A stretch of DNA of 64,000 nucleotides, from NCBI RefSeq assembly GCF_014204525.1, contig NZ_JACHLP010000010.1, positions 62,001 through 126,000 of the forward strand, in the 5' to 3' direction. This document shows positions 33,722-41,491 of the stretch, piece after piece (the first letter of the stretch is position 1; the number at the start of each line of letters is the position of its first letter). The stretch comes from Roseateles oligotrophus (GTDB lineage Bacteria > Pseudomonadota > Gammaproteobacteria > Burkholderiales > Burkholderiaceae_C). A program made the translations under genes and the position numbers. The notes beneath the pieces were generated by a model. It had not been told where the DNA came from. It made no database searches and was given only the letters and a program-made list of their open reading frames with translations.

Positions 33722-34657
33722 ATGGACAAGCTGAATGCGATGCGTGTTTTTGTGGCCGTGGCCGAGGCGCAGAGCTTTGCCTCTGCCGCGCGTTTGCTGG
33801 GCCTGAGCGCCTCGCAGGTGACGCGCGCCGTGGCGGCCCTGGAAGAGGAGTTGGGCGTGCGGCTCTTGCACCGGACGACCCGCCAGCTGCGGCTCAGCGA
33901 GGTCGGTGCCCGCTATCTGAGCGATTGCCGCCGTTTGCTGGGCGATTTGCAGGAGGCGGAGGCGCAGGCCAGCGGCGCCCATCTGCTGCCCCAGGGCCAT
34001 CTGACCGTCACCGCCCCGGTGCTGTTCGGCCGCCTGCATATGGCCCCCGTTTTACTGGAGTTTTTGCAGGCCCAGCCGCAGCTGACGGCGCAGGCCTTGC
34101 TGGTCGATCGGGTGGTGCATTTGCTGGAAGAGGGCGTGGACCTGGCCTTGCGCATCTCCCACTTGCCCGATTCCAGCCTTTGTGCGCTGCGGGTGGGCGA
34201 GGTGCGGCGTGTCATCGTGGCCGCGCCCGACTATCTGGCCCGCCATGGCGAGCCCGCCTGCCCGGCCGATCTGGGCCGGCACCAGGCCCTGGGTGTGGCG
34301 CATAACGGCGGGCCGCCCGCGCCCTGGCTGCTGGCGGCGCAGGCCTCGCGGCCGGACCGGCTGGTGCAGGGGCCGCAGCCTCGCATGCCGCTGAGTTTCA
34401 GCGGTGTCGAACCCTGCATCCAGGCCGCCATCGCCGGCCATGGCCTGGCGCGGGCCTTGTCCTATCAGGTGGCGGAGGCGGTCGAGCGCGGGCAGTTGCG
34501 GGTCGTGCTGGCCGCTTATGAGCCCTTGCCCCTGCCGGTTTCCCTGGTCCATCCGGAGGGCCGCCGCGCCTGCGCCAAGGTGCGCAGCTTTGTGGATTTT
34601 GCGGCCCAGCGCCTGCAGGCCAGGCTCGCAAGAGCGCGTCTGGACGCCACCGCTTGA
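33722..34657 (+). CDS. LysR-family regulator of the GST/PNPOx pair
   Basis: This 311-residue regulator has the HTH MDKLNAMRVFVAVAEAQSFA and ASAARLLGLSASQVTRAVAALEEELGVRLLHRTTRQLRL, in overlapping parts, and effector-domain stretches LTVTAPVLFGRLHMAPVLLEFL, VDLALRISHLPDSSL and AAIAGHGLARALSYQVAEAV. It belongs to the CrgA/YhjC-like branch often next to GST and oxidoreductase genes. Its divergent position to the GST gene and the operator between them make that unit the likely target. Confidence 0.93.
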   Translation: MDKLNAMRVFVAVAEAQSFASAARLLGLSASQVTRAVAALEEELGVRLLHRTTRQLRLSEVGARYLSDCRRLLGDLQEAEAQASGAHLLPQGHLTVTAPVLFGRLHMAPVLLEFLQAQPQLTAQALLVDRVVHLLEEGVDLALRISHLPDSSLCALRVGEVRRVIVAAPDYLARHGEPACPADLGRHQALGVAHNGGPPAPWLLAAQASRPDRLVQGPQPRMPLSFSGVEPCIQAAIAGHGLARALSYQVAEAVERGQLRVVLAAYEPLPLPVSLVHPEGRRACAKVRSFVDFAAQRLQARLARARLDATA

Positions 34658-34685
34658 GCTTTTGATATGCATGACAATGGCCCGC

Positions 34686-35999
34686 ATGAGCACCACCTAC
34701 CAGCAACACCTGACCCTTCTGCAAACACAGGCCGAGCAGGCCCTGGCGCGTTGCGGCTTCGATGCCCTCTTGATCGCCTCCGGCGTTGAGAAGCTCGCCT
34801 TTCTGGACGACAGGCCCTATCTCTTCGCGCCTAACCCGCATTTCAAGCATTGGCTGCCCCTGGTCAATCACCCGGACAGCTGGTTGCTGATCCGCCCCGG
34901 CCACAAGCCGCGCCTCGTGTACTACCAGCCGGATGATTTCTGGCATGTGCCGCCGGCCGACCCCAGCGGCGAATGGCTGGCGCATGTGGAGCTGGTGCTG
35001 ATCCAGCGTGCCGAGGACGCTGCCGCCCATCTGCAAGTGCCGGGCCGCCTGGCCATCATCGGCGAGGCCGATGCCGCCCTGGCCGGTGTGCTGCCTAACA
35101 ACCCGCCCGAGCTGCTGAACATCCTGCACTACCAGCGCGCCTACAAGACCGAGTACGAGCTGGCGCAGATGCGCGCCGCCTCACGCCGCGCCGTGCCCGC
35201 CCATCTGGCCGCGCGCAAGGCCTTTCTGGCCGGTGCCTCCGAGCTGGACATCCACCGCGCCTATCTGGCCGCCAGCGGCCACACCGACCGCGATCTGCCC
35301 TATACCAATATCGTTGGCCTCAACGAGCATGGCGCCGTTCTGCACTACCAGTACCAGGACGCGCAAGCGCCGGCTGAGTCGCGCTCCCTGCTGATCGATG
35401 CGGGCGCTCAGGTCAACGGTTATGCCTCCGACATCACCCGCACATGGGGCGCCGGCGACGCGAACTTCCAGGCCTTGCTGGACGCGATGGAGCGCGCCCA
35501 GCTGGCCCTGGTGGACGAGGTGCGTGCCGGTGTCGACTACCGCAGCATCCATCTGAGCACCCATGCCAAGGTGGCCGGCATTCTGCAAGAGCTGGGCGTG
35601 GTCAAGCTGAGCGTGGAGGAGCAGCTGGCGCAGCGCGTGACCTCGACCTTCTTCCCCCATGGCATCGGCCATCTGATCGGCCTGCAGGTGCACGATGTGG
35701 GCGGCTTCATGGCCGACGACAGGGGCGCCGTCGCGCCCAAGCCCGAGGGCCACCCCTATCTGCGCCTGACCCGCCCGCTGGCCGCCGGCATGGTGGTGAC
35801 CATAGAGCCCGGGCTTTACTTCATCCCGACCCTGCTGGACAAGCTCAAGGCCACGCCGGCCGCCGCGGCGGTGGACTGGAGCCTGGTCGCCCAGCTCAGC
35901 AAATTCGGCGGCGTGCGCATCGAAGACGATGTCGTCTGCCGCGCCCAGGGTGGTCCCGAGAACATGACGCGGGATGCGTTTGCGGCGCTGGCTTCGTAA
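34686..35999 (+). CDS. pepQ: Xaa-Pro dipeptidase
   Basis: This cytosolic metalloenzyme splits dipeptides with C-terminal proline. The 437-residue protein has the PepQ N-terminal domain (LLIASGVEKLAFLDDRPYLFAPNPHFKHW) and a pita-bread domain with all five metal ligands in context: LLIDAGAQ (Asp), ASDITRTW (Asp), PHGIGHLIGLQVHD (His), VVTIEPGLYF (Glu) and GGVRIEDDVV (Glu). In-frame ATGs at 34671, 34677 and 34686 precede the conserved part; I took the last because homologues begin near there, but none has a good ribosome site. It reads away from the preceding LysR on the same strand, 28 bp downstream. Confidence 0.93.
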   Translation: MSTTYQQHLTLLQTQAEQALARCGFDALLIASGVEKLAFLDDRPYLFAPNPHFKHWLPLVNHPDSWLLIRPGHKPRLVYYQPDDFWHVPPADPSGEWLAHVELVLIQRAEDAAAHLQVPGRLAIIGEADAALAGVLPNNPPELLNILHYQRAYKTEYELAQMRAASRRAVPAHLAARKAFLAGASELDIHRAYLAASGHTDRDLPYTNIVGLNEHGAVLHYQYQDAQAPAESRSLLIDAGAQVNGYASDITRTWGAGDANFQALLDAMERAQLALVDEVRAGVDYRSIHLSTHAKVAGILQELGVVKLSVEEQLAQRVTSTFFPHGIGHLIGLQVHDVGGFMADDRGAVAPKPEGHPYLRLTRPLAAGMVVTIEPGLYFIPTLLDKLKATPAAAAVDWSLVAQLSKFGGVRIEDDVVCRAQGGPENMTRDAFAALAS

Positions 36000-36007
36000 G
36001 CATCCAT

Positions 36008-36391
36008 TCAGGACCCGGCATCGTTGGCCTGCTCCCGCAAGGCCGGCGCCGGGCCGTCCACCACATTGATGGTGCCGCCCGTGATCTGGGTGTTGGTGAA
36101 TCCCGAGGGACAGTTCATCGAGGTGTAGCTCACCTCCTTGCCCATGGCGCATTTGCGCAAGGTGCCGGGGGCCGGTTCGGCGGTCTTGGCGACTCGTTTG
36201 GGCTGAGCGGCTGGGCTGGCTGGGGGGGCGGGCTCGTCGTCGCGCCGGCTGCCGTTATTGAACACAAAAGGCTTGGCCGCCTGCACCTCGATCTGCGGCA
36301 CGGGCTGGCTCGGCGCAGGCTTGCCGTAACGCCAGTGATAGCCCAGGGCCAGGGAGAGGAGGGCGGTCCAGAAAATGAGTCGCAGCGCCAT
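36008..36391 (-). CDS. Small membrane-anchored exported protein (paralogue A)
   Basis: This is a 127-residue protein of no family I can name. It has one N-terminal hydrophobic segment (LRLIFWTALLSLALGYHW), a linker with KPFVFNNGSRR, a Pro/Ala-rich stretch and a C-terminal module GTLRKCAMGKEVSYTSMNCPSGF followed by GGTINVV. The same order of motifs occurs in the protein at 37591-38058, so they are paralogues on either side of ompW. Two Cys residues (RKC, NCP) are conserved between them and could form a disulfide in the periplasm. An upstream start at 36466 adds residues without similarity. Promoter not seen. Confidence 0.7.
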   Translation of the reverse strand: MALRLIFWTALLSLALGYHWRYGKPAPSQPVPQIEVQAAKPFVFNNGSRRDDEPAPPASPAAQPKRVAKTAEPAPGTLRKCAMGKEVSYTSMNCPSGFTNTQITGGTINVVDGPAPALREQANDAGS

Positions 36392-36543
36392 ATGAGGGAA
36401 ATCAGCTAGGGGTTTGTGCTGAAATTCTCTGGCATAACCTCCAATTTCTTGTGTATGTTTTGGCACGCTCCTTTTGGGGGAGGGGTGGGGGGGCTTGCGA
36501 GACTTCTGTTTTTGGATTTGCGATTCCGATGCCGCAAAAAGCC

Positions 36544-36574
36544 AAAAAAAAGCCGCCGGGCTTGGCCGGCGGCT
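36544..36574 (-). terminator. Rho-independent terminator of ompW
   Basis: On the minus strand GCCGCCGG pairs with CCGGCGGC over a short loop and is followed by eight Ts (plus-strand A-run at 36544-36551). Confidence 0.92.
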
Positions 36575-36592
36575 GAGGCGATCTGACTGCGA

Positions 36593-37210
36593 TCAGAAGC
36601 GGGTGCCGATGCCCACGCCGATCAGCAAGGGGTCGACCTTGAAGTCGCCGACTTCAGTGCCGTTGGAGTAGACCTTGGTGCCGATTTGCACCTTCTTCAC
36701 GTCCACATTCAGATACCAGTTCTTGGCGATCTGGATGTCGGCGCCGATCTGGGCCGACAGGCCCCAGCTGCTGTGCTTGATGCTGGGATGCAGGGCGGTG
36801 TCGACGGCGGCGTCAAACTTCACTTCCGAGAAGTTGGTGTAGTTCACGCCCAGGCCCACGTAGGGACGGAAGGTGCCGGTGGGGATGAAGTGGTACTGCA
36901 GCGACAGGGTCGGGGGCAGGTGCTTCAGGGTACCGATCTTGACGTCGTTGGACTTGATGTCATGGCTTTGCGGATAGGTCAGGATCAGTTCGGCCGCGAT
37001 ATTGGGGGTGATGAAGTAGCTGATGTCCAGCTCGGGGATCACCTTGTTGTTGACGCTCAGCTTCAGGTCGGGGTTGGTGGAGCCACCGTTGGCCGAATCC
37101 AGGTTCACGGCGCGGGCGCGCACCAGCCAGTTGCCTTCTTGTTGGGCTTGGGCGGCGAGGCTGGTGCAGGCCAGAGCGATGACAGCGAGGGAGGTAGCGA
37201 GCTTGTTCAT
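36593..37210 (-). CDS. ompW: OmpW-family outer membrane protein
   Basis: This is a 205-residue eight-stranded beta-barrel porin-like protein. Signal peptide MNKLATSLAVIALACTSLAAQA, then GNWLVRARAVNLDSANGGST, the family stretch PELDISYFITPNIAAELILTYPQ, LKHLPPTLSLQYHFIPTGTF, RPYVGLGVNYTNFSEVKF, SWGLSAQIGADIQIAKNWYLNVDVKKVQI and terminal VGIGTRF. OmpW forms a narrow hydrophobic channel linked to small-molecule passage and, in other bacteria, to oxygen-dependent control. A TTGAG-N4-CTCAA palindrome lies 123 bp upstream. Flanked by two paralogous small exported proteins on the same strand. Confidence 0.95.
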   Translation of the reverse strand: MNKLATSLAVIALACTSLAAQAQQEGNWLVRARAVNLDSANGGSTNPDLKLSVNNKVIPELDISYFITPNIAAELILTYPQSHDIKSNDVKIGTLKHLPPTLSLQYHFIPTGTFRPYVGLGVNYTNFSEVKFDAAVDTALHPSIKHSSWGLSAQIGADIQIAKNWYLNVDVKKVQIGTKVYSNGTEVGDFKVDPLLIGVGIGTRF

Positions 37211-37332
37211 GTTTGCAGCGTTTCCAAGTGATGGGATCCAGTCCCGATGTCGCTATTGAAGCGGCCGGCAAGGGGTTAACCCTTGATCTCGCGCAAACTT
37301 GAAATCGCTCCAAATCCAGGCCCGGGGCCTGT

Positions 37333-37346
37333 TTGAGCTAGCTCAA
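37333..37346. promoter_or_regulatory. FNR/CRP-type palindrome upstream of ompW
   Basis: TTGAGCTAGCTCAA is a perfect palindrome differing from the FNR consensus TTGAT-N4-ATCAA by one base in each half. It lies 123-136 bp upstream of the ompW ATG. FNR control of ompW is established in E. coli; here it is inferred. Confidence 0.55.
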
Positions 37347-37444
37347 GAAAGCCCTCGGCAGCTGCGGCGTTTGCGCAACGCGGGGCCACGGTGGGTGGGA
37401 ACAGGCGTATGGGTGGGGTGGGGCGGGGTGGATCCAGCCTCCAC

Positions 37445-37597
37445 AGCACCGGCGTGGGCGTGCCCGTGCTCGATGCGGTGGCGGTGTTCGGTGGCACGGT
37501 CGAGTACATCGCCCTGTGCCTCAAGCAGGCCGGCAATGAACGCGGCTTCTACGGGTACGCCACCGCCGTCATCGCCTGCGTTTTAGCGCTTTACCGG
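37445..37597 (+). pseudogene. C-terminal remnant of an MFS (MHS-family) transporter
   Basis: One plus-strand frame reads STGVGVPVLDAVAVFGGTVE then YIALCLKQAGNERGFYGYAT and AVIACVLAL. This matches the end of KgtP/ProP-like metabolite:H+ symporters, in which ...VGLPY...FGGTAEYIALWFK...FYWYVT is conserved. No start, signal or upstream membrane helices remain, and the frame runs into the end of the opposite-strand gene, so it is a decayed fragment of about 50 codons. Confidence 0.6.
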
Positions 37598-38058
37598 CCC
37601 TCGGACTGGATGGCGCGCTCCATGATGCGCTGGCGCAGTTGCTCATCGGGCTTGAGGTCCAGCGCCTGCTGCAGCCGGGCATGCGGGCCCGAGGCCGCGC
37701 CGCTGGCCGCGGTGGCGGCCTTGGGCGCCGCTTGGGCCTGATCACGCACTACATTGAGCGTGCCGCCCGACACCCCGGCCTGCGTGTAGCCGCGCGGGCA
37801 GGCCACATCGGTGTACACCGTCTCGCCGCCGCGTTGGCATTTGCGCAGGGCACCCTGGGGCAGGGCGGGAGGCTGGCCGGGCTTGGCCTGAACCGGCTCG
37901 GGGAATTCACGCCGCGTGCCGTTGTCGAACTGGAAGGGCTTGGCTTTCTGTTCACCGGGGCCGAGCAGGCCGCGCACGAATTCAGAGTTTCTGGCGCTCC
38001 AGGCCGCTGTCAGCAGGAGCAGGGCGGCGACAAACCAGGCAAGGCGACGAAGAATCAT
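37591..38058 (-). CDS. Small membrane-anchored exported protein (paralogue B)
   Basis: This 155-residue protein is similar to the one at 36008-36391: N-terminal hydrophobic anchor RRLAWFVAALLLLTAAWSA, then KPFQFDNGTRREF, a Pro-rich linker, GALRKCQRGGETVYTDVACPRGYTQ and GGTLNVV. Unlike its paralogue it carries an extra C-terminal tail of about 45 residues ending HARLQQALDLKPDEQLRQRIMERAI, charged and probably helical. Function unknown. The YTD...CPxG order recalls DUF4124-type periplasmic proteins but I would not assign it. Its stop overlaps the edge of the MFS remnant on the other strand. Confidence 0.72.
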   Translation of the reverse strand: MILRRLAWFVAALLLLTAAWSARNSEFVRGLLGPGEQKAKPFQFDNGTRREFPEPVQAKPGQPPALPQGALRKCQRGGETVYTDVACPRGYTQAGVSGGTLNVVRDQAQAAPKAATAASGAASGPHARLQQALDLKPDEQLRQRIMERAIQSEGR

Positions 38059-38311
38059 GATGAGGCTTCAGGGCAGGCCGCAGGGCCTGCCAGCAATTCG
38101 TAACGAATTGAAATTCTCGCCGCAAGCCCAGGCGCTGGCTAGCGTTGGGGGCTCGTACTTTTGGGGGTGGTCGGCAGGGCGTTCTTGCTGTGGGTCGGCT
38201 GGGGTGGTGGGTTGTCTGTATGTTTGGTAAGTTATGTACGTGGTGTCTTGTGGCGTGCCTGGCGTCTTTGCGAGCGCGGGTGGTGCGGCTGAGTACGTTT
38301 CCTATTCATGG

Positions 38312-38351
38312 AAAATGCCAGACCCTTGAGGCGTCCGGCATTTTGTTTTTT
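38312..38351 (+). terminator. Strong Rho-independent terminator with no gene before it
   Basis: AAAATGCC-A-GAC pairs with GTC-C-GGCATTTT (one mismatch) and is followed by GTTTTTT. The nearest upstream gene on this strand is over 2 kb away, so it may end a small RNA transcribed from 38060-38310, or be a relic. Confidence 0.75.
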
Positions 38352-38532
38352 GGTCGTGGGTCTGGCGAAGATCAGCCTGGCTTCACCCGCTTGTATGGGG
38401 CAGGCGTCAGGGGGACTGGCAAGGTGGATGGCGGCTCAAGGCTGAAGCCGGTCATTCACCAGCGGCGGCTTTGCGGCTGACCAGCCACCTCCGGACGGTG
38501 TTCATTCGGCTGCGCGCTGCGCTGCGGCCGAC
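38352..38532. other. Gene-free stretch between the orphan terminator and LysR
   Basis: With 38059-38311 this makes a 474-bp gap. The left part is G/T-rich on the plus strand and carries the orphan terminator. In 38352-38532 I see no gene, repeat or remnant; possible open frames lack any family resemblance. Confidence 0.5.
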
Positions 38533-39471
38533 TCAGGGTCGATGCCCGTCCATCGCGAGTTGCTCACGTCGCTCGACGAGGAAATCCATCAGCGCTCTGA
38601 CCTTGGCTGGCATCTGCGCGCGCGACGCAACGTAGAGATAGAAGCCCGGAAACGGTCGGCACCAGGAAGCAAGGACCCGGACCAGCCGCCCATCTGCCAA
38701 GTGCTGGCGGATGCAGATGTCCAGGTACTTGATCAAACCCACACCCTGCAGCGCAGCGTTGAGCATGTTCTCGTCATCATTGAAGACGGCGCTGCCTCTG
38801 GGATCGAACACCACCGTGCAGCCTTCCGCGTCCGGTGACGTGAACGACCAGCGGTCCAGCGTGCCACTTGAAGTGAAGCGGTAGGCGAGGCAGTTGTGGC
38901 GCATCAGGTCGGCCGGCGATTCCGGCAGGCCATACCGCTCGAAGTAGGCCGGAGAGCCCACCACCGCCATTTCAATCGGCGGTGTGACCGGCACGGCCAC
39001 CATGTGTTCGTCCAGGCTCCCGCCCAGTCGTAGGCCCGCGTCCATGCCGTCGGCAACGATGTTCGACAAGCCATCGTTCATCACGAGTTCCAGTCGCAGC
39101 TTGGGATAGCGCCCCAGCAACTCGCCCAGGTACGGCTCGATGAGCAGACGGGCGGCAATGCGGGATGAGTTCATGCGGATCAGCCCGGACGGCTCTTCGT
39201 GCGCTTCGCCCAGTTCGGAAACGGCCCTTTCAACGGCGGTCAGCGCGGGTTGCAGCACGTCCAACAAGCGCTGGCCTTCATCGGTCAGAGACATGTCCCG
39301 CGTCGTGCGGTTCAGCAACCTCACGCCCAGACGCTCCTCCAGCCCCTTCAGGTGCTGCGAAAGCGCGGCCCGCGTCACCTCCATTTCTGCTGCTGCCTTG
39401 GTGAAGCTGCGGTGGCGGGCGATGTGCGCAAACCAGGTCAGCGAGGACAGCAATGACGGCTCGATGGGCAT
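38533..39471 (-). CDS. LysR-family regulator of the hydrolase cluster
   Basis: This 312-residue regulator carries the HTH LSSLTWFAHIARHRSFTKAA and AEMEVTRAALSQHLKGLEERLGVRLLNRTTRDMSL, and effector-domain stretches GLIRMNSSRIAARLLIEPYL, VADGMDAGLRLGGSLDEHMVAVP and YFERYGLPESPADLMRHNCLAYRF, of the kind found next to oxidoreductase/hydrolase genes. It is divergent from the alpha/beta-hydrolase operon; TAGTTTAACTA lies just upstream of its ATG. Likely control: itself and the operon to the right. Confidence 0.93.
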   Translation of the reverse strand: MPIEPSLLSSLTWFAHIARHRSFTKAAAEMEVTRAALSQHLKGLEERLGVRLLNRTTRDMSLTDEGQRLLDVLQPALTAVERAVSELGEAHEEPSGLIRMNSSRIAARLLIEPYLGELLGRYPKLRLELVMNDGLSNIVADGMDAGLRLGGSLDEHMVAVPVTPPIEMAVVGSPAYFERYGLPESPADLMRHNCLAYRFTSSGTLDRWSFTSPDAEGCTVVFDPRGSAVFNDDENMLNAALQGVGLIKYLDICIRQHLADGRLVRVLASWCRPFPGFYLYVASRAQMPAKVRALMDFLVERREQLAMDGHRP

Positions 39472-39477
39472 ATTGGT

Positions 39478-39488
39478 TAGTTTAACTA
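39478..39488. promoter_or_regulatory. TAGTT-T-AACTA palindrome, probable LysR operator
   Basis: A perfect 5-bp inverted repeat around a central T lies 7 bp from the LysR ATG and 108 bp before the hydrolase ATG. Confidence 0.4.
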
Positions 39489-39595
39489 TGCAGTCATGTT
39501 CGGAAAAGGCCGTTTATCAAAGTCAATCCAGTTCCTAGGATTCACTCACGTCGCAGCAATCAGACGACGTCTTCAACCTCCCCCGGAGCGAATCC

Positions 39596-40519
39596 ATGTC
39601 TACCAACGTCACCTTCAAGAACCTCAACGGCCAGGGCATCACGATGGCTGCCACCATCCACTTCCCTGCCGGCTTCGACGAATCGAAGAAGTACGCGACC
39701 GTCGTCGTCTCCCATCCGGGCGGTGGTGTGAAGGAGCAGACCGCCGGCCTGTATGCCAGCAAGCTGGCCGAGAACGGTCTGGTCGCCATCGCGTTCGACC
39801 GCTCCTACCAGGGCGCGAGCTCGGGCGAACCGCGCCAGCTTGAGAACCCGTATGTCAGCGCCGAAGACGTCAGCGCCGTCATCGACTACCTGACCACGCT
39901 GCCCTACGTCGATCCCGCCAAGATCGGCGCCATGGGCATCTGCGCCGGCGCGGGCTACAGCGCCAACGCGGCCATCAACGACCGTCGCATCAAGGCACTG
40001 GGCATGGTGAGTGCCGTGAACATCGGCCAGATGTTCCGCAATGGCTGGGAGAACAACGTCAAGGACGCCGATGCCGTGGGCTATCTGGACTTCGGCTCCA
40101 ACGCTCGCACCTCGGACGCCGGCAAGCCTGAGCTCGTCACCATCCCGCTGGCCCCGCTGAAGAAGGAAGACGCGCCCAACGCTGAGCTGGCCGAGGCCTG
40201 GGAGTACTACCACACGTCCCGCGCCGAGCACCCGCGTGCACCGGGTTATGCGCTGGCCCGCAACCTGAACCAGATCATCACCTACGACGCCTACCACCTG
40301 GCCGAGGCCTTCCTGACCCAGCCCATCCTGGCCGTCGCCGGCAGCGTGGCGGGCAGCAAGTGGATGAGCGACAACCTGCTGGCGCGTGCCGCGAGCACGG
40401 ACAAGACGCTGCACGTCGTCGCAGGCGCCAACCACATGTCGCTGTACGACGTGCCCAAGTACGTGGACGAGGCGGTGTCGGTGCTCGCCCCTTTCTTCCG
40501 CGCCAAGCTGGGTGGCTGA
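39596..40519 (+). CDS. Alpha/beta hydrolase with Cys nucleophile (first of a tandem pair)
   Basis: This is a 307-residue cytosolic hydrolase related to dienelactone hydrolase/YcjY. Pieces: IHFPAGFDESKKYATVVVSH, KEQTAGLYASKLAENGLVAIAFD, LPYVDPAKIGAMGICAGAGYS with the nucleophile-elbow Cys116 in GICAG where Ser is usual, and a late His in GANHMSLYD. The Cys elbow is typical of dienelactone hydrolases. Substrate unknown; a small ester or lactone is likely. First gene of a plus-strand run with a close paralogue 48 bp downstream. Confidence 0.88.
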   Translation: MSTNVTFKNLNGQGITMAATIHFPAGFDESKKYATVVVSHPGGGVKEQTAGLYASKLAENGLVAIAFDRSYQGASSGEPRQLENPYVSAEDVSAVIDYLTTLPYVDPAKIGAMGICAGAGYSANAAINDRRIKALGMVSAVNIGQMFRNGWENNVKDADAVGYLDFGSNARTSDAGKPELVTIPLAPLKKEDAPNAELAEAWEYYHTSRAEHPRAPGYALARNLNQIITYDAYHLAEAFLTQPILAVAGSVAGSKWMSDNLLARAASTDKTLHVVAGANHMSLYDVPKYVDEAVSVLAPFFRAKLGG

Positions 40520-40567
40520 GCCACCCCAAAGCCAGTCCGACTGTCACGCTTTGATCAGGAAAACATC

Positions 40568-41491
40568 ATGGAAACCGTCAGCATTCGCAATCCCGGCATG
40601 ACCTGGGACATCGCCGCCAACGTCCACTTTCCGCCGGGATTCGATGCGGCACGCCGCTATCCGGCCGTCATTTCCAACCACCCCATCGGCAGTTGCAAGG
40701 AGCAGACGGCAGGCAACGTCTACGGCGCAGCACTGGCCGAGGCCGGCTTCGTCGTCGTCGTGCCCGATGCCAGCTTCCAGGGCGGCAGCGGTGGCTCGCC
40801 GCGCTGGATCGAGGACGCGGAGCAACGCGTCCGCGACTATCGCGACGTGATCGACTACATGCAGCGCCTGCCCTACGTCGACCCGGAGCGGATTGGCATC
40901 CTCGGCATCTGTGGTGGGGGTGGCTATTCGATCAAGACTACCATCATCGACAAGCGGATCAAGGCGCTGGTCAGCATCACCGGCGTCAACTTCGGCCGTC
41001 TCTTCCGTGAGGGCTTCAGCGGCTTCAATCCGGTCGGCACGCTGGAGGCGATGGCCGCGCAGCGCACGGCCGAGAACGCCGGCAGCGAGCAGCGGGTCGA
41101 CGTCTTCCTTCCCGAGAGTGTGGAAGCGGGCAAGGCCGCAGGCATCGCCGACATTGATGTGCTGGAGGCGACCGACTACTACCGCAACCGCAACCCGCAA
41201 GCGAACTCGGGCACGCGAATGCTGTTCTCGCACGCGGCCACCAACATCGCCTGGGACGCCTTCGCCTTTGCCGAGACCCTGCTGACGCAACCGATGATGG
41301 TGGTGTTCGGCGACAAGCCGGGCGGTTTCGGCGCCTATCGCGACGGCATGGAAATCTATGGCCGTGCAGCCTCCAAGGACAAGCACCTCGTCGTGGTCGA
41401 GGGCTGGTCGCACTACGACCTGTACGACCAGCCCGAGCCGGTTGGCATAGCCCTGGCCAAGGTCATTCCCTTCCTCAAGGAGAGGCTGTGA
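40568..41491 (+). CDS. Alpha/beta hydrolase with Cys nucleophile (second of the pair)
   Basis: This 307-residue tandem paralogue of the preceding gene is the same length. Shared landmarks: VHFPPGFDAARRYPAVISNH, SCKEQTAGNVYGAALAEAGF, RLPYVDPERIGILGICGGGGYS with Cys115 at the nucleophile elbow, VFGDKPGGFGAYRDGMEIY and the late VVEGWSHYDLYD with the likely catalytic His. Its TGA overlaps the GTG of the NAD-binding protein gene by 4 nt, so hydrolase and dehydrogenase-like protein are made together. The duplication followed by divergence suggests two related substrates. Confidence 0.88.
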   Translation: METVSIRNPGMTWDIAANVHFPPGFDAARRYPAVISNHPIGSCKEQTAGNVYGAALAEAGFVVVVPDASFQGGSGGSPRWIEDAEQRVRDYRDVIDYMQRLPYVDPERIGILGICGGGGYSIKTTIIDKRIKALVSITGVNFGRLFREGFSGFNPVGTLEAMAAQRTAENAGSEQRVDVFLPESVEAGKAAGIADIDVLEATDYYRNRNPQANSGTRMLFSHAATNIAWDAFAFAETLLTQPMMVVFGDKPGGFGAYRDGMEIYGRAASKDKHLVVVEGWSHYDLYDQPEPVGIALAKVIPFLKERL

